From NCBI RefSeq assembly GCF_039525805.1, contig NZ_BAAAHZ010000003.1: a stretch of 64,000 nucleotides of DNA; one strand, given 5' to 3'. Within the stretch, counting starts at the first letter, position 1. Each line of letters begins with the position of its first letter. Shown here one piece after another: positions 53,374 through 62,309 of the stretch. Position numbers and translations under genes: made by a program. This DNA is from Dietzia natronolimnaea (lineage in GTDB: Bacteria > Actinomycetota > Actinomycetes > Mycobacteriales > Mycobacteriaceae). The notes under the pieces are model-generated. The model did no database searches. It saw nothing but the letters and a program-made list of their open reading frames with translations, and was not told the origin of the DNA.

Positions 53374-53384
53374 GCACGGGGCCG

Positions 53385-53402
53385 ACCAAGCAGGTGCTTG
53401 GT
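53385..53402. promoter_or_regulatory. KstR2-type operator upstream of fadD3
   Basis: ACCAAGCAGGTGCTTGGT has perfect 8-base arms ACCAAGCA/TGCTTGGT. It lies 11 bases past the SDR stop and 42 bases before fadD3. Confidence 0.88.
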
Positions 53403-53444
53403 ACCGTGGTGGGCGCCACACCCGCAGCACCCGAGGAGTCCGCG

Positions 53445-55037
53445 ATGAACGACAGCTCCACCGCCGCCCCCCGCGACGTCGAGACCACCGCCGCCGCCCT
53501 GCGCCGGGCGGCGGCACTCTGGCCGGATCGCGAGGCGGTCGCCGACGTCCAGCCCGGTCAGGACACCCGGTGGACGTGGGCGCAGCTGCTCGACGAGGTC
53601 CGCCGCTTCGCCGCGGGCCTGGTCGCGCGCGGGGTCGAGCGGGGGGACCGCGTGGTGATCTGGGCGCCCAACACCCGCCACTGGATCGTGGCCGCGCTCG
53701 GGGTGCAGTACGCCGGCGGGACGGTGGTCCCCGCCAACACGCGCTACACCGGTAGTGAGACCCTCGAATTGGTCCAGCGGACGCACGCGACCGCCGCGGT
53801 CGTCGCGGGCGCCTTCCTCGGTGCCGAGCGGATCGCCGACCTGAGCTCCGCGGCGGGCGGGTCGCTCGCCGGCGCCACGCGGCTGCGGACGCTCGTGCGG
53901 GTCCCCCTCGACGGCGGTGACACCGCGACCGCCGACCTCGCCGTCGTCGACTTCACCGACCTCCAGGCGGAGGCCACCGACTCCGCGCTCGCGGAGGCCG
54001 ACGCCCGCGCCGACTCGGTGACGGGTGACGACGTGGCCGACATTCTGTTCACCTCCGGCACCACCGGCAAGAGCAAGGGCGTGGTGGCGCTGCACCGCCA
54101 GACCGTCGCCGGTGCGCGCGCCTGGGGGTCGAACGGCGGACTCACCGAGCGCGACCGCTACCTCATCGTCAACCCGTTCTTCCACAGCTTCGGCTACAAG
54201 GCCGGGTTCCTGGTCTGCACTCTCTTCGGTTCGACCGTCATCCCGCTGGCCGTGTACTACCCCACCGAGACCATGCGGCTCGTGCAGGACGAGGGCGCCA
54301 CCGTCCTGCCCGGCGCCCCCACGATCTTCCAGACGATCCTGGACGCGCCGGACCGGGCGGGGTTCGATCTGTCCTCCCTGCGCCTGGCCGTGACCGGCGC
54401 GTCGGTCGTCCCGGTGGTCCTGGTCGAGCGGATGCAGTCCGACCTGGGGCTGGAGACCGTCCTCACCGCCTACGGGCAGACCGAGACGATGGGCTTCATC
54501 ACCACCACCACGGCGGACGACGACGACGTCACCGTCGCCACCACGTGCGGGCGGGCGTACCCCGGCATGGAGATCCGGATCGGGGACTCCGGCGAGATCC
54601 TCACCCGCGGCGAGATGGTGATGCAGGGGTATCTCGACGACCCGGAGAACACCGCGGAGGCCATCGACCCCGACGGCTGGCTCCACACCGGCGACGTGGG
54701 CGAGATCGACTCCCGCGGCAACCTCCGGATCACCGACCGGCTCAAGGACATGTACATCACGGGCGGGTTCAACGTGTACCCCGCCGAGGTCGAACAGACG
54801 CTCGCGCGCCTGGACGGAGTGGTCGAGACCGCCGTCATCGGCGTCCCGGACGACCGGATGGGCGAGGTCGGCAAGGCCTTCGTGGTGCGCCGCGAGGGCT
54901 CGTCGCTCACCGAGGAGGACGTCCTCGGGTTCTGCCGCGAGCACCTGGCCAATTTCAAACGCCCCCGCGCCGTGGAGTTCGTGGAGTCCTTCCCGCGCAA
55001 CGCCTCGGGCAAGATCCTCAAGACCGACCTCCGATGA
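53445..55037 (+). CDS. fadD3: HIP-CoA ligase FadD3
   Basis: A 530-residue AMP-forming ligase. LFTSGTTGKSKGVVALHRQT lies near 200-219, AYGQTETMGFITTTTADDDD near 345 and GDVGEIDSRGNLRITDRLKD near 418-437, with the catalytic Lys in NASGKILKTDLR at the end. FadD3 adds CoA to HIP, the bicyclic acid left after A/B-ring removal, and so makes both the entry substrate of C/D-ring breakdown and the KstR2 inducer. ATG 53445 has CGAGGAG upstream; the longer open frame overlaps the SDR out of phase. Confidence 0.92.
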   Translation: MNDSSTAAPRDVETTAAALRRAAALWPDREAVADVQPGQDTRWTWAQLLDEVRRFAAGLVARGVERGDRVVIWAPNTRHWIVAALGVQYAGGTVVPANTRYTGSETLELVQRTHATAAVVAGAFLGAERIADLSSAAGGSLAGATRLRTLVRVPLDGGDTATADLAVVDFTDLQAEATDSALAEADARADSVTGDDVADILFTSGTTGKSKGVVALHRQTVAGARAWGSNGGLTERDRYLIVNPFFHSFGYKAGFLVCTLFGSTVIPLAVYYPTETMRLVQDEGATVLPGAPTIFQTILDAPDRAGFDLSSLRLAVTGASVVPVVLVERMQSDLGLETVLTAYGQTETMGFITTTTADDDDVTVATTCGRAYPGMEIRIGDSGEILTRGEMVMQGYLDDPENTAEAIDPDGWLHTGDVGEIDSRGNLRITDRLKDMYITGGFNVYPAEVEQTLARLDGVVETAVIGVPDDRMGEVGKAFVVRREGSSLTEEDVLGFCREHLANFKRPRAVEFVESFPRNASGKILKTDLR

Positions 55038-55864
55038 GCACGGGCCGCCGGGCGGGTGCCGTCGTGGTCACCGGCGCCTCGGGCGGCATCGGCCGCGCGG
55101 TGGCCCGGCGCCTGGCCGGCGAGTTCCCCGCCAACCCCCTGGTGCTGGGGTACCGCTCGACCGAACCGGTGGACCTGGCGGCGGAGCTCTCCGGCCCGGG
55201 GGTCACCGGTTCCGGTGCCACCGGCCCGGGTGACCACAGCGATTCCGCCCGGCGAGGCGTGGAGTGCGTGAGACTGGCCCCGGGACGCGACGGGACCGAC
55301 GACGACGAGGTGGCGGCCTCGATCGATCAGATCGCCTCCCGGTACGGCGGGATCGCCGTCCTCGCCCACTGCGCCGGCCCGCACGTGCCCATGGTCCACC
55401 TTTCCCGGACCAGCCCGGCCGAGCTGCGCGCCCAGCTGGACGCGGACGCCGCCGGGTTCTTCGCGATCGTGCACCCGGCGCTGCCGCATGTGCGCGCGGT
55501 GGGCGGCACCGTCGTCGTCGTCACCACCGCCGCCACCACCCGCTACCCGGTCCGGGACGGCCTGTCCGCGGTCCCCAAGGGCGCGGTCGAGCAGCTGGTG
55601 CGGGGTCTGGCGGCGGAGGAGGGCCGGTTCGGGGTCCGTGTGAACTGCGTGGGCCCGGGGATGCTCACCGACGGGATGGCCGAGAGGCTCATCTCCTCCG
55701 GCGACCTCGACGACCGCGCCCTCGAGGTCACCCGCCGCAACATCCCGCTGCGACGGTTCGGGACCGCGGTGGACGTCGCCGAGGCCGTGGCGTTCCTCGC
55801 CTCCGACCGGGCGGGCTTCATCTCCGGCCAGAAGCTCGACGTCGATGGTGGTTACGGCGTCTGA
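55034..55864 (+). CDS. SDR-family protein without the catalytic tyrosine
   Basis: A 276-residue SDR with a clear Rossmann motif VVVTGASGGIGRAVARRLAG (about 10-29) and a C-terminal DRAGFISGQKLDVDGGYGV typical of FabG-like reductases. Where YxxxK should stand the sequence is SAVPKGAVEQL: the Lys is kept but the Tyr is Ser. A Ser or Thr of VVTTAATT takes the place of the usual Ser. The residues at about 55-78 form an unusual Gly/Asp/Ser loop. It overlaps the fadD3 stop by 4 bases and so is coexpressed. Either an inactive partner or an enzyme using another acid. Confidence 0.82.
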   Translation: MSTGRRAGAVVVTGASGGIGRAVARRLAGEFPANPLVLGYRSTEPVDLAAELSGPGVTGSGATGPGDHSDSARRGVECVRLAPGRDGTDDDEVAASIDQIASRYGGIAVLAHCAGPHVPMVHLSRTSPAELRAQLDADAAGFFAIVHPALPHVRAVGGTVVVVTTAATTRYPVRDGLSAVPKGAVEQLVRGLAAEEGRFGVRVNCVGPGMLTDGMAERLISSGDLDDRALEVTRRNIPLRRFGTAVDVAEAVAFLASDRAGFISGQKLDVDGGYGV

Positions 55865-55912
55865 ACGACGGTGGCTACGGAGTCTGAACGGCGGTGGCGA
55901 CGGCGTCTGAAT
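55844..55912 (+). repeat. Three 23-bp tandem repeats over the SDR 3' end
   Basis: GATGGTGGTTACGGCGTCTG plus AAC at 55844-55866 is followed by two diverged copies at 55867-55889 and 55890-55912. Each copy contains TCTGAA, so the stop codon TGA is present three times in three different frames. Confidence 0.95.
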
Positions 55913-55944
55913 CCGATCCGGCGAGCGGGTCCGGTACAGTACCA

Positions 55945-55962
55945 ACCAAGCACTTGCTAGGT
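55945..55962. promoter_or_regulatory. KstR2-type operator of the crotonase-fadE31-33 operon
   Basis: ACCAAGCACTTGCTAGGT, identical to the site in front of kstR2, 17 bases before the ATG of the crotonase gene. The ribosome binding site AAGGAG follows directly. Confidence 0.92.
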
Positions 55963-55979
55963 AAGGAGATCCCCAGCTC

Positions 55980-56927
55980 ATGACCGACGCACCCATCCCC
56001 CCGGTCCTCGGGGTCGACGACCTCGGACCGGACACGCAGCCCGTGGCCTACGAGGTCTCCGACGGCACCGCGTACGTCACGCTCAACCGCCCCGATTTCC
56101 GCAACGCGCAGAACTCGGTGATGACGTACTCGCTGGACAACGCGTTCATCAAGGCCGTGGAGGACGACGCGGTCAAGGTGATCGTCCTGCGCGCCAACGG
56201 CAAGCACTTCTCCGCGGGCCACGACATCGGCACCACCGAGCGCGACCACCACGTCGAGTACACCAACCGCGCCTCGATCTGGTGGGACCACACCACCCGC
56301 GGCGGCGGCGACCGGCGGCTGGCGCGCGAGACCGAGGTCTACGTGCAGATGTGCCGCCGCTGGCGGGAGATCCCCAAGCCGGTGATCGCCCAGGTGCACG
56401 GCGCCTGCATCGCCGGCGGTCTCATGCTGGCGTGGGTCTGCGACTTCATCGTGGCCTCCGACGACGCGTTCTTCTCCGACCCCGTGGTCAAGATGGGCAT
56501 CCCGGGCGTGGAGTACTTCGCGCACGCCTTCGTCCTGGGTCCCCGCCGCGCCAAGGAGATCCTCTACACCGGTCGACGGTTCACCGCGGCCGATGCTCTG
56601 GACTGGGGGATGCTCAACCACGTGGTCCCCCGCGACCAGCTGCAGGCCAAGGTCGACGAGATCGCCGCCGAGATCAAGGCCATGCCCGCATTCGGGCTCA
56701 CCCTGGCCAAGAAGGTCATCAACTCGAACGAGGACCAGATGGGTCTGCAGACCTCCCTGGACACCGCGTTCGGCTGGCACATGTTCGCCCACTCCGCCAA
56801 CGCCGAGCCCGACGACTCGGACTCGTTCTCCGCCTCGCTGGGCGGGATGGACGCGCGGTCGATGCGTGACAGCGCCAACACGGGCTCGACCGGCGGCCCC
56901 GCCCCGACCGGCGAGCAGAAGGGCTGA
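55980..56927 (+). CDS. Enoyl-CoA hydratase/isomerase family protein (EchA13-like)
   Basis: A 315-residue crotonase, longer than the usual 260 because of a 20-residue N-terminal lead and an insert (about 85-115, HHVEYTNRASIWWDHTTRGG). The loops NRPDFRNAQNS, NGKHFSAGHDIGTTE (about 77-91) and HGACIAGGLMLAWVCDFIVA (about 140-159) form the oxyanion hole, and FFSDPVVKMGIPGVEYF follows. It heads the operon with fadE31, fadE32 and fadE33. Likely hydrates an enoyl-CoA of C/D-ring breakdown. The EchA13 comparison is from memory and less certain. Confidence 0.85.
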   Translation: MTDAPIPPVLGVDDLGPDTQPVAYEVSDGTAYVTLNRPDFRNAQNSVMTYSLDNAFIKAVEDDAVKVIVLRANGKHFSAGHDIGTTERDHHVEYTNRASIWWDHTTRGGGDRRLARETEVYVQMCRRWREIPKPVIAQVHGACIAGGLMLAWVCDFIVASDDAFFSDPVVKMGIPGVEYFAHAFVLGPRRAKEILYTGRRFTAADALDWGMLNHVVPRDQLQAKVDEIAAEIKAMPAFGLTLAKKVINSNEDQMGLQTSLDTAFGWHMFAHSANAEPDDSDSFSASLGGMDARSMRDSANTGSTGGPAPTGEQKG

Positions 56928-56931
56928 CGCC

Positions 56932-58101
56932 GTGGATCTGGATCTGGACGCCTCGACACAGGAGTTCCGCCTCGAGGTGCGCGACTGGCTCGCCGCGAAC
57001 GTGCCGTCCGAGCCGCTCCCACACATGGACACCCGCGAGGGCTTCGAGGCCCACCGCGAGTGGGAGCGAAAGATGGCCGACGCCCGCATGTCGGTCGTGT
57101 CGTGGCCCGAGGAGTTCGGCGGCCGCGACTGCGGACTGGTCAACTGGGTGGTCTTCGAGGAGGAGTACTTCCGCGCGGGCGCACCCCTGCGGGTGAGCCA
57201 GAACGGCATCTTCCTGCTCGCACCGACCCTGTTCGATCACGCGACCCCCGAGCAGTTGGCGCACATCATGCCGCGCATGGCCCGCGCCGACGACATCTGG
57301 GCGCAGGCCTGGTCCGAGCCGGAGGCGGGGTCCGACCTGGCCTCGCTGCGCTCGACGGCTACGCGTGTGGACGGCGGCTGGGTGCTCAGCGGCCAGAAGG
57401 TGTGGTCCACCCGCGCCTCGTTCGCCGACAAGGGTTTCGGGTTGTTCCGCACCGACCCGGACGAGCCCCGCCACAAGGGCCTGACCTACTTCATGTTCGA
57501 CCTGCGGGCCGAGGGCGTCACCGTGCGTCCGATCGACCAGCTCGACGGCCTGCCCGGCTTCGCGGAGCTGTTCCTCGAGGACGTCTTCGTGCCCGACGAC
57601 CCGGCGGATCCGGCCGAGTCCGGCGTGATCGGCGAGGTCAACCAGGGCTGGAAGGTGGCGATGTCCACCGCCAACAACGAGCGCGGGCTCTCCCTGCGCT
57701 CCCCGGGGCGGTTCCTCGCCACCACCGACCGACTGCTCGAGCTGTGGGGTTCCCGCCGGGCGGACCTGGACGAGCGCAGCCGGGGCGCCCTGGCCGACAA
57801 GGTGGTGGACGCGTGGATCGGCTCGCGCGCCTACGAGCTGAGCACCTGGAAGACGGTCACCACGCTCACCGGCGGCGCCAACCTGGGCTTCGAGTCCTCG
57901 ATCAACAAGGTCTTCTGGTCGGACTGGGACATCGCCACCCACGAGACCGCCCTCGACCTGCTCGGCACGGCCGGAGAGCTCGCCGGGGAGCAGTGGATGG
58001 ACGGATACCTGTTCGCCCTCGCCGGGCCGATCTACGCCGGCACCAACGAGGTACAGAAGAACATCATCGCCGAGCGCCTCCTCGGCCTTCCGCGCGGCTG
58101 A
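56932..58101 (+). CDS. fadE31: Acyl-CoA dehydrogenase FadE31
   Basis: A 389-residue acyl-CoA dehydrogenase. WPEEFGGRDCGLVNWVVFEE near 57-76, AWSEPEAGSDLASLRSTATR near 123-142, FRTDPDEPRHKGLTYFMFDL near 170-189 and YAGTNEVQKNIIAERLLGLP near the end agree closely with FadE31. The GTG at 56932 follows the crotonase stop by 4 bases. FadE31, FadE32 and FadE33 are KstR2-regulon genes for C/D-ring fragments; which pairs form the heteromers is not readable here. Confidence 0.9.
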   Translation: MDLDLDASTQEFRLEVRDWLAANVPSEPLPHMDTREGFEAHREWERKMADARMSVVSWPEEFGGRDCGLVNWVVFEEEYFRAGAPLRVSQNGIFLLAPTLFDHATPEQLAHIMPRMARADDIWAQAWSEPEAGSDLASLRSTATRVDGGWVLSGQKVWSTRASFADKGFGLFRTDPDEPRHKGLTYFMFDLRAEGVTVRPIDQLDGLPGFAELFLEDVFVPDDPADPAESGVIGEVNQGWKVAMSTANNERGLSLRSPGRFLATTDRLLELWGSRRADLDERSRGALADKVVDAWIGSRAYELSTWKTVTTLTGGANLGFESSINKVFWSDWDIATHETALDLLGTAGELAGEQWMDGYLFALAGPIYAGTNEVQKNIIAERLLGLPRG

Positions 58102-58117
58102 CGGGACACGGAGCACC

Positions 58118-59104
58118 ATGAGATTCGCACTCGACCCCGAGATCACCGACTTCGCGGCGAGCATCGACTCGCTGCTGACACGGTCCGACCTGCCGTCGGT
58201 CATCCGCGCCTGGAGCGCGGGCGACACCGGCCCCGGCACCACCGTGTGGGGCAGGGTCGCCGAGACCGGCGCCGCGGCCCTGCTCATCGACGAGGACGCC
58301 GGCGGGGCCGGGGCCACCGCCGTCGAGGCCGTCGTCGCACTGGAGGTCCTGGGGCGCCACGCCGTCCCCGGGCCGGTCGTCGAGACCGTGATGGTGGCGC
58401 CCCGCATCGCGGCGGCGCTCCACGGGACAGCGCCGGACATCGCGGCCGAGCTCGCCGGCGGCGCCCCGGCCTCGGTCGCCGTCCCGGGTGTCTCCCCGTT
58501 CGCACCGGACGCCCATGTCGCCGCGCACCTGTGGGTCGCCGACGACGACACGGTGTTCACCGGCGAGGCCGGCGAGGCCCGTCGCTCGGTCGACCGCGCG
58601 CGCACCGTCACCACCCCGACCCGCGGCGAGCAGGTGGGCTCGGCGAGCACCGTCGACCTGGTCAACCACGGTGCGCTCGGGACGGCCGCCCAGCTCATGG
58701 GCCTCGGGCAGGCGATGCTCGACATGAGCGTCGCCTACGCCACGCAGCGCTCGCAGTACGGCAAGCTCATCGGCCAGTACCAGGCGCTCAAGCACCAGCT
58801 CGCCGAGGTCGCGATAGCGCTCGAGATGGCCCGACCCCTGCTGTGGGCCGGCGCCCTGGCCCTCTCCGAGAACCCCGACGACCCGGCGGCGGCGGTCCGC
58901 GACGTCTCCGCCGCCCGCGTGGCCGTCGCCGACGCCGCCTACCTCTCCGCCCGCACGGCGCTGCAGATCCACGGGGCGATCGGCTACACCCTCGAGCACG
59001 ATCTGGGACTCCTGCTCACCAAGACCCGTGCGCTGCAGACGGCGTGGGGCACACAGGGTTACCACCGCGGGCGCGTCCTGGACTGCCTGGAGAGCGCGCG
59101 ATGA
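58118..59104 (+). CDS. fadE32: Acyl-CoA dehydrogenase-like FadE32
   Basis: A 328-residue short acyl-CoA dehydrogenase subunit. The N-terminal helical domain is trimmed and the central beta domain is divergent. The C-terminal domain is clear: TQRSQYGKLIGQYQALKHQL (about 208-227), IHGAIGYTLEHDLGLLLTKT (about 286-305). Subunits of this kind pair with a longer FadE. The ATG is 16 bases after the fadE31 stop and the gene overlaps fadE33 by 4 bases (ATGA). Confidence 0.88.
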   Translation: MRFALDPEITDFAASIDSLLTRSDLPSVIRAWSAGDTGPGTTVWGRVAETGAAALLIDEDAGGAGATAVEAVVALEVLGRHAVPGPVVETVMVAPRIAAALHGTAPDIAAELAGGAPASVAVPGVSPFAPDAHVAAHLWVADDDTVFTGEAGEARRSVDRARTVTTPTRGEQVGSASTVDLVNHGALGTAAQLMGLGQAMLDMSVAYATQRSQYGKLIGQYQALKHQLAEVAIALEMARPLLWAGALALSENPDDPAAAVRDVSAARVAVADAAYLSARTALQIHGAIGYTLEHDLGLLLTKTRALQTAWGTQGYHRGRVLDCLESAR

Positions 59105-60270
59105 CCGAGCCCACCGCCTCACCCACCGCGTCACCCACCGCCTCCCCCGGCGTCGACACCGAGGAGCAGGCCGCGCTCCGGCAGTCGGTCGCCGCGCTCC
59201 TGGACAAGCGCTCCGACCCGGCGGCCGTGCGGGCGGCCATGGCCTCCGAACACGGCCACGACCCCGCCCTGTGGTCGACCCTCGTCGAGCAGATCGGCGT
59301 CGCCGCGCTGTCGATCCCCGAGCGGTACGACGGTGCCGGCGCCACCTGGGTCGAGACCCATCTGGTCTGCGAGGAACTGGGCCGACGGCTCACCCCCTCC
59401 CCCCTGCTCGGCTCGGCGGTGCTCGCCGCCCAGGCGGTGCTGGCCACCGGCGACGACGCGGCATGCGCCCGGATCCTGCCCGGGATCGCCGCCGGCGAGC
59501 AGACGGCGCTGTGCTGGGCGTCGGAGGGCGGCTGGGCGACTCCGGGCGTCAGGGCGTCGGGGGACGACGTTCCCACCCTCAGCGGCACGGCCCACCACGT
59601 CCTGGGCGCCGACACCGCCTCCACGCTGCTCGTCGTGGCGATCTCGGGCGGGGACGTGGGACTGTTCGAGGTGCCCGCCGGCACCCCCGGTGTCACCGTG
59701 ACCCGGGTCCCCGTCATGGACCCCACCCGCACCCTGTCGCGAGTGGAGTTCGACGGCGCCGTGGCCACCGCGATCGCCACCCGCCCCAGCTTCCTGGCCC
59801 GACTCCGCGCAGCCGGGTGGGCGGCGATCTCGGCCGAGCAGGTCGGCGCCGCGCGCGCCGCCCTCGACGCGACGGTGCGGTACACGCAGGAGCGCACGCA
59901 GTTCGGCCGGACCATCGGCTCGTTCCAGGCCCTCAAGCACCGCATGGCCGACATGTACGTCAGGGCCGAGACCGCGGCGTCGCTGTCCTACTCGGCCGCG
60001 GCGATGGTCGCCGCGGCGCAGTCCCCCTGGGACGGGCCCGACTCCGACGACGCCGCCTACGCCGCCGAGATCGAGGCCGCCGCGGCCAAGGTGTACTGCT
60101 CCGAGGCTTTGCAGTGGATCACCGGCGAGGCCATCCAGCTCCACGGCGGGGTCGGGATCACGTGGGAGTACGACGTTCACCTGTACTTCAAGCGGGCCCA
60201 CGGCACAGCTCAACTGCTCGGCCAACCCCACGAGATCCTGGCGGCGCTCGAGGTGGCCGCGGGCCTCTAG
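59101..60270 (+). CDS. fadE33: Acyl-CoA dehydrogenase-like FadE33
   Basis: A 389-residue acyl-CoA dehydrogenase subunit. It begins with three SPTA repeats (DNA unit of 12 bases), probably a disordered tag. RYTQERTQFGRTIGSFQALK is near 260-279 and LHGGVGITWEYDVHLYFKRA near 346-365. Translationally coupled to fadE32. The glutamate base of active FadE enzymes is not obvious in either FadE32 or FadE33 by eye, so the catalytic subunit of the pair is unclear. Confidence 0.88.
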   Translation: MTEPTASPTASPTASPGVDTEEQAALRQSVAALLDKRSDPAAVRAAMASEHGHDPALWSTLVEQIGVAALSIPERYDGAGATWVETHLVCEELGRRLTPSPLLGSAVLAAQAVLATGDDAACARILPGIAAGEQTALCWASEGGWATPGVRASGDDVPTLSGTAHHVLGADTASTLLVVAISGGDVGLFEVPAGTPGVTVTRVPVMDPTRTLSRVEFDGAVATAIATRPSFLARLRAAGWAAISAEQVGAARAALDATVRYTQERTQFGRTIGSFQALKHRMADMYVRAETAASLSYSAAAMVAAAQSPWDGPDSDDAAYAAEIEAAAAKVYCSEALQWITGEAIQLHGGVGITWEYDVHLYFKRAHGTAQLLGQPHEILAALEVAAGL

Positions 60271-60280
60271 AATCACCTGC

Positions 60281-61102
60281 ATGAGCCCCTTCCCCGAGCA
60301 CGGACGGACCAACGACCAACGACTCGCCGAGGACCTGGCCGCACAGGCCGGACGGCTGCTCACCGACCTGCGGGTGTCCCGTGTCGCTCCGGAGGAACTC
60401 GGCGACTTCGCCGAGGGGGAGGCCCGCGCCGTGATCCTGGACCGGCTCGCGGTGGCCCGCCCCGACGACCTCGTCTTCGGCGAATGGAACCCGGACTCGC
60501 GGGACCGCCTCGAGGCGGACCGCGTGTGGATGATCGACCCGCTGGACGGCGTGAGTTCGTACTGCACCGAGGGCCGCCCCGACTGGGCCGTGCACGTGGC
60601 CCTGTGGGAACGCGGCCCCGAGGGCACCGGCGGGATCACCGCCTGCGCGATCGCGATGCCCGCGTACGGGCGGGTGATCACCGGCCGTGGCGCCACCACC
60701 TATCAGCCGATCTCCATCATCCGCGGACCGCGCCCCGGCCCGTTGGTCCCCCCGCGCGAGGACGATCGCCTGCGTATCGCCGTCTCGGAGGCCGATCCCC
60801 CGGCGTTCGCGGAGGAGCTCGCCGAAACCCTCGGCGCCTCGCTCGCCCGCCTCGGCTCGGGCGGGGGCAAGACCGCCACCGTGGTGGAGGACGAGTGCGA
60901 CGCCTACATCCACACCAGCGGCCACCACCAGTGGGACTCCGCGGCCACGTACGGGGTGGTGCGCCAGCGCGGACTGCACGCGAGCCGACTCGACGGCTCC
61001 GAGCTGGTCTACAACGTCGAGGAGAACGCGTTCCCCGACCTGCTCGTGTGCAAGGAGGACGTCGCGGACCGCATCATCGAGGCGGCGCGGGCGTACCTCT
61101 GA
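60281..61102 (+). CDS. Inositol-monophosphatase-family phosphatase, CysQ-like
   Basis: A 273-residue Mg-dependent phosphatase fold. VWMIDPLDGVSSYCTEGRPD (about 83-102) is the metal-binding DPxDG motif, and the second metal Asp is in HHQWDSAATYGVV (about 207-219). The usual GEE before it is GEW here (VFGEWNPDS), one acidic ligand fewer than standard. CysQ enzymes remove the 3'-phosphate of PAP, the by-product of sulfotransferases, and a sulfotransferase gene faces it 10 bases away. It starts 10 bases past fadE33. Confidence 0.83.
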   Translation: MSPFPEHGRTNDQRLAEDLAAQAGRLLTDLRVSRVAPEELGDFAEGEARAVILDRLAVARPDDLVFGEWNPDSRDRLEADRVWMIDPLDGVSSYCTEGRPDWAVHVALWERGPEGTGGITACAIAMPAYGRVITGRGATTYQPISIIRGPRPGPLVPPREDDRLRIAVSEADPPAFAEELAETLGASLARLGSGGGKTATVVEDECDAYIHTSGHHQWDSAATYGVVRQRGLHASRLDGSELVYNVEENAFPDLLVCKEDVADRIIEAARAYL

Positions 61103-61112
61103 CCCGGTACCG

Positions 61113-62309
61113 CTATCCCTCCAGGCCCCGGTAGCCGTCGAACCGCTCGGCGACCTGGTCCTCGCTCAGCCCGTAGTCGGCGAGCGTGTAGCGGTGTGCG
61201 GGCGCCCGGTCGCCGGACAGACTCCGGGCGTTCTCCGCCTGGACCGCCTCGCGCACGCCCTCGTCGAGCTCGGTGCCCACCGCGGAGTACACCCGTTCGA
61301 CCACTCCCGCCGGGTCCTCGATGAGCTCCCGGTGGTTGACGTCCACGAACGTCGCCCGCGAGCCCGGGTCGGCCTCGTGCCGGGCGCGCACCGCGTCGAA
61401 CTCGGACACGCCCCGCGCCCACAGGTCGAGCTGCGAGGAGCCGATGTACTCCGGGGTGAACCGGGTCGACCAGTCCGCGGCGGTCCGGTGCGCCAGCGAG
61501 AACATGGACGCCATGGACTTGCGCGGATCGCGGTGGGTCTGCACCACCACGGCGTCGGGGTACACCTCGAGCAGTGCGTCGAGCGCGAACAGGTGGCTGG
61601 GGTTCTTGAGGACCCAGCGCCGCCCGGGGTCGTCCGCACCGATCAGTTGGAGGTTGCGCTTGTGCCGCCGGTACGCGGGCACCCAGTCCACGCCCTCGAG
61701 CCAGCGCGAGTAGCCGTCGAGCCTGGCCAGGCACTCATAGGAGGCGGCCGTGGCCGATTGCCGGAGCAGCTGCCAGCACTCCTCCAGGTCGTCGGCGGAG
61801 ATGTAGTGCACCCCTCCGTAGTCGGGGTTCTCCGACATGAACCCGGCGTACAGGTCGCGCAGGCCGCGGTAGGTGGGATCGTCCTCCCACTGCTCCCTCG
61901 GCGGCCGGGGCTTGGGCACCTCCGTGAGCCACAGTTCCAGCCCCTGGTTGGCGGGGTCGGCGCCCAGGAGCCGGTGCAGCGCCGTGGTCCCGGTGCGGGG
62001 AAGCCCGGTGACGACGACGGGCCGCTCGATCTCGACGTCCGCCTGGGCCGGGTCCGCGGAGAAGCCGGCCTGAGAGACGAGCCGCGCCACCATCGCGCCC
62101 TTGAGCACGGAGCGCCAGTACTTGCTGCCCGCCGGGGTGAGGCCCGCGTCGGAGTGCAGGGAGTCCAGCAGGACGCCCAGCGCCTCGCGGTGGCGGTCCT
62201 CGCCGTCGCCGAAGTCCTCCAACCCGATCGCCCGCGAGGCGCTCGCGTGCAGGTCCTCGACGGTGCCGACGTGCACCCGCTCCGTGTCGCTCACGGCCGA
62301 CCCGGTCAT
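61113..62309 (-). CDS. Sulfotransferase family protein
   Basis: A 398-residue PAPS-dependent sulfotransferase. The 5'-phosphosulfate loop is VVVTGLPRTGTTALHRLLGA (about 99-118), and the 3'-phosphate site follows in VVQTHRDPRKSMASMFSLAH (about 255-274). Sulfotransferases of this group occur in cholesterol-regulated genes of mycobacteria (Rv3529c); the acceptor is not known, a sterol or envelope lipid being possible. ATG 62309 overlaps the upstream gene stop as ATGA, so it is the third gene of a unit starting with hsaB. Confidence 0.85.
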   Translation of the reverse strand: MTGSAVSDTERVHVGTVEDLHASASRAIGLEDFGDGEDRHREALGVLLDSLHSDAGLTPAGSKYWRSVLKGAMVARLVSQAGFSADPAQADVEIERPVVVTGLPRTGTTALHRLLGADPANQGLELWLTEVPKPRPPREQWEDDPTYRGLRDLYAGFMSENPDYGGVHYISADDLEECWQLLRQSATAASYECLARLDGYSRWLEGVDWVPAYRRHKRNLQLIGADDPGRRWVLKNPSHLFALDALLEVYPDAVVVQTHRDPRKSMASMFSLAHRTAADWSTRFTPEYIGSSQLDLWARGVSEFDAVRARHEADPGSRATFVDVNHRELIEDPAGVVERVYSAVGTELDEGVREAVQAENARSLSGDRAPAHRYTLADYGLSEDQVAERFDGYRGLEG

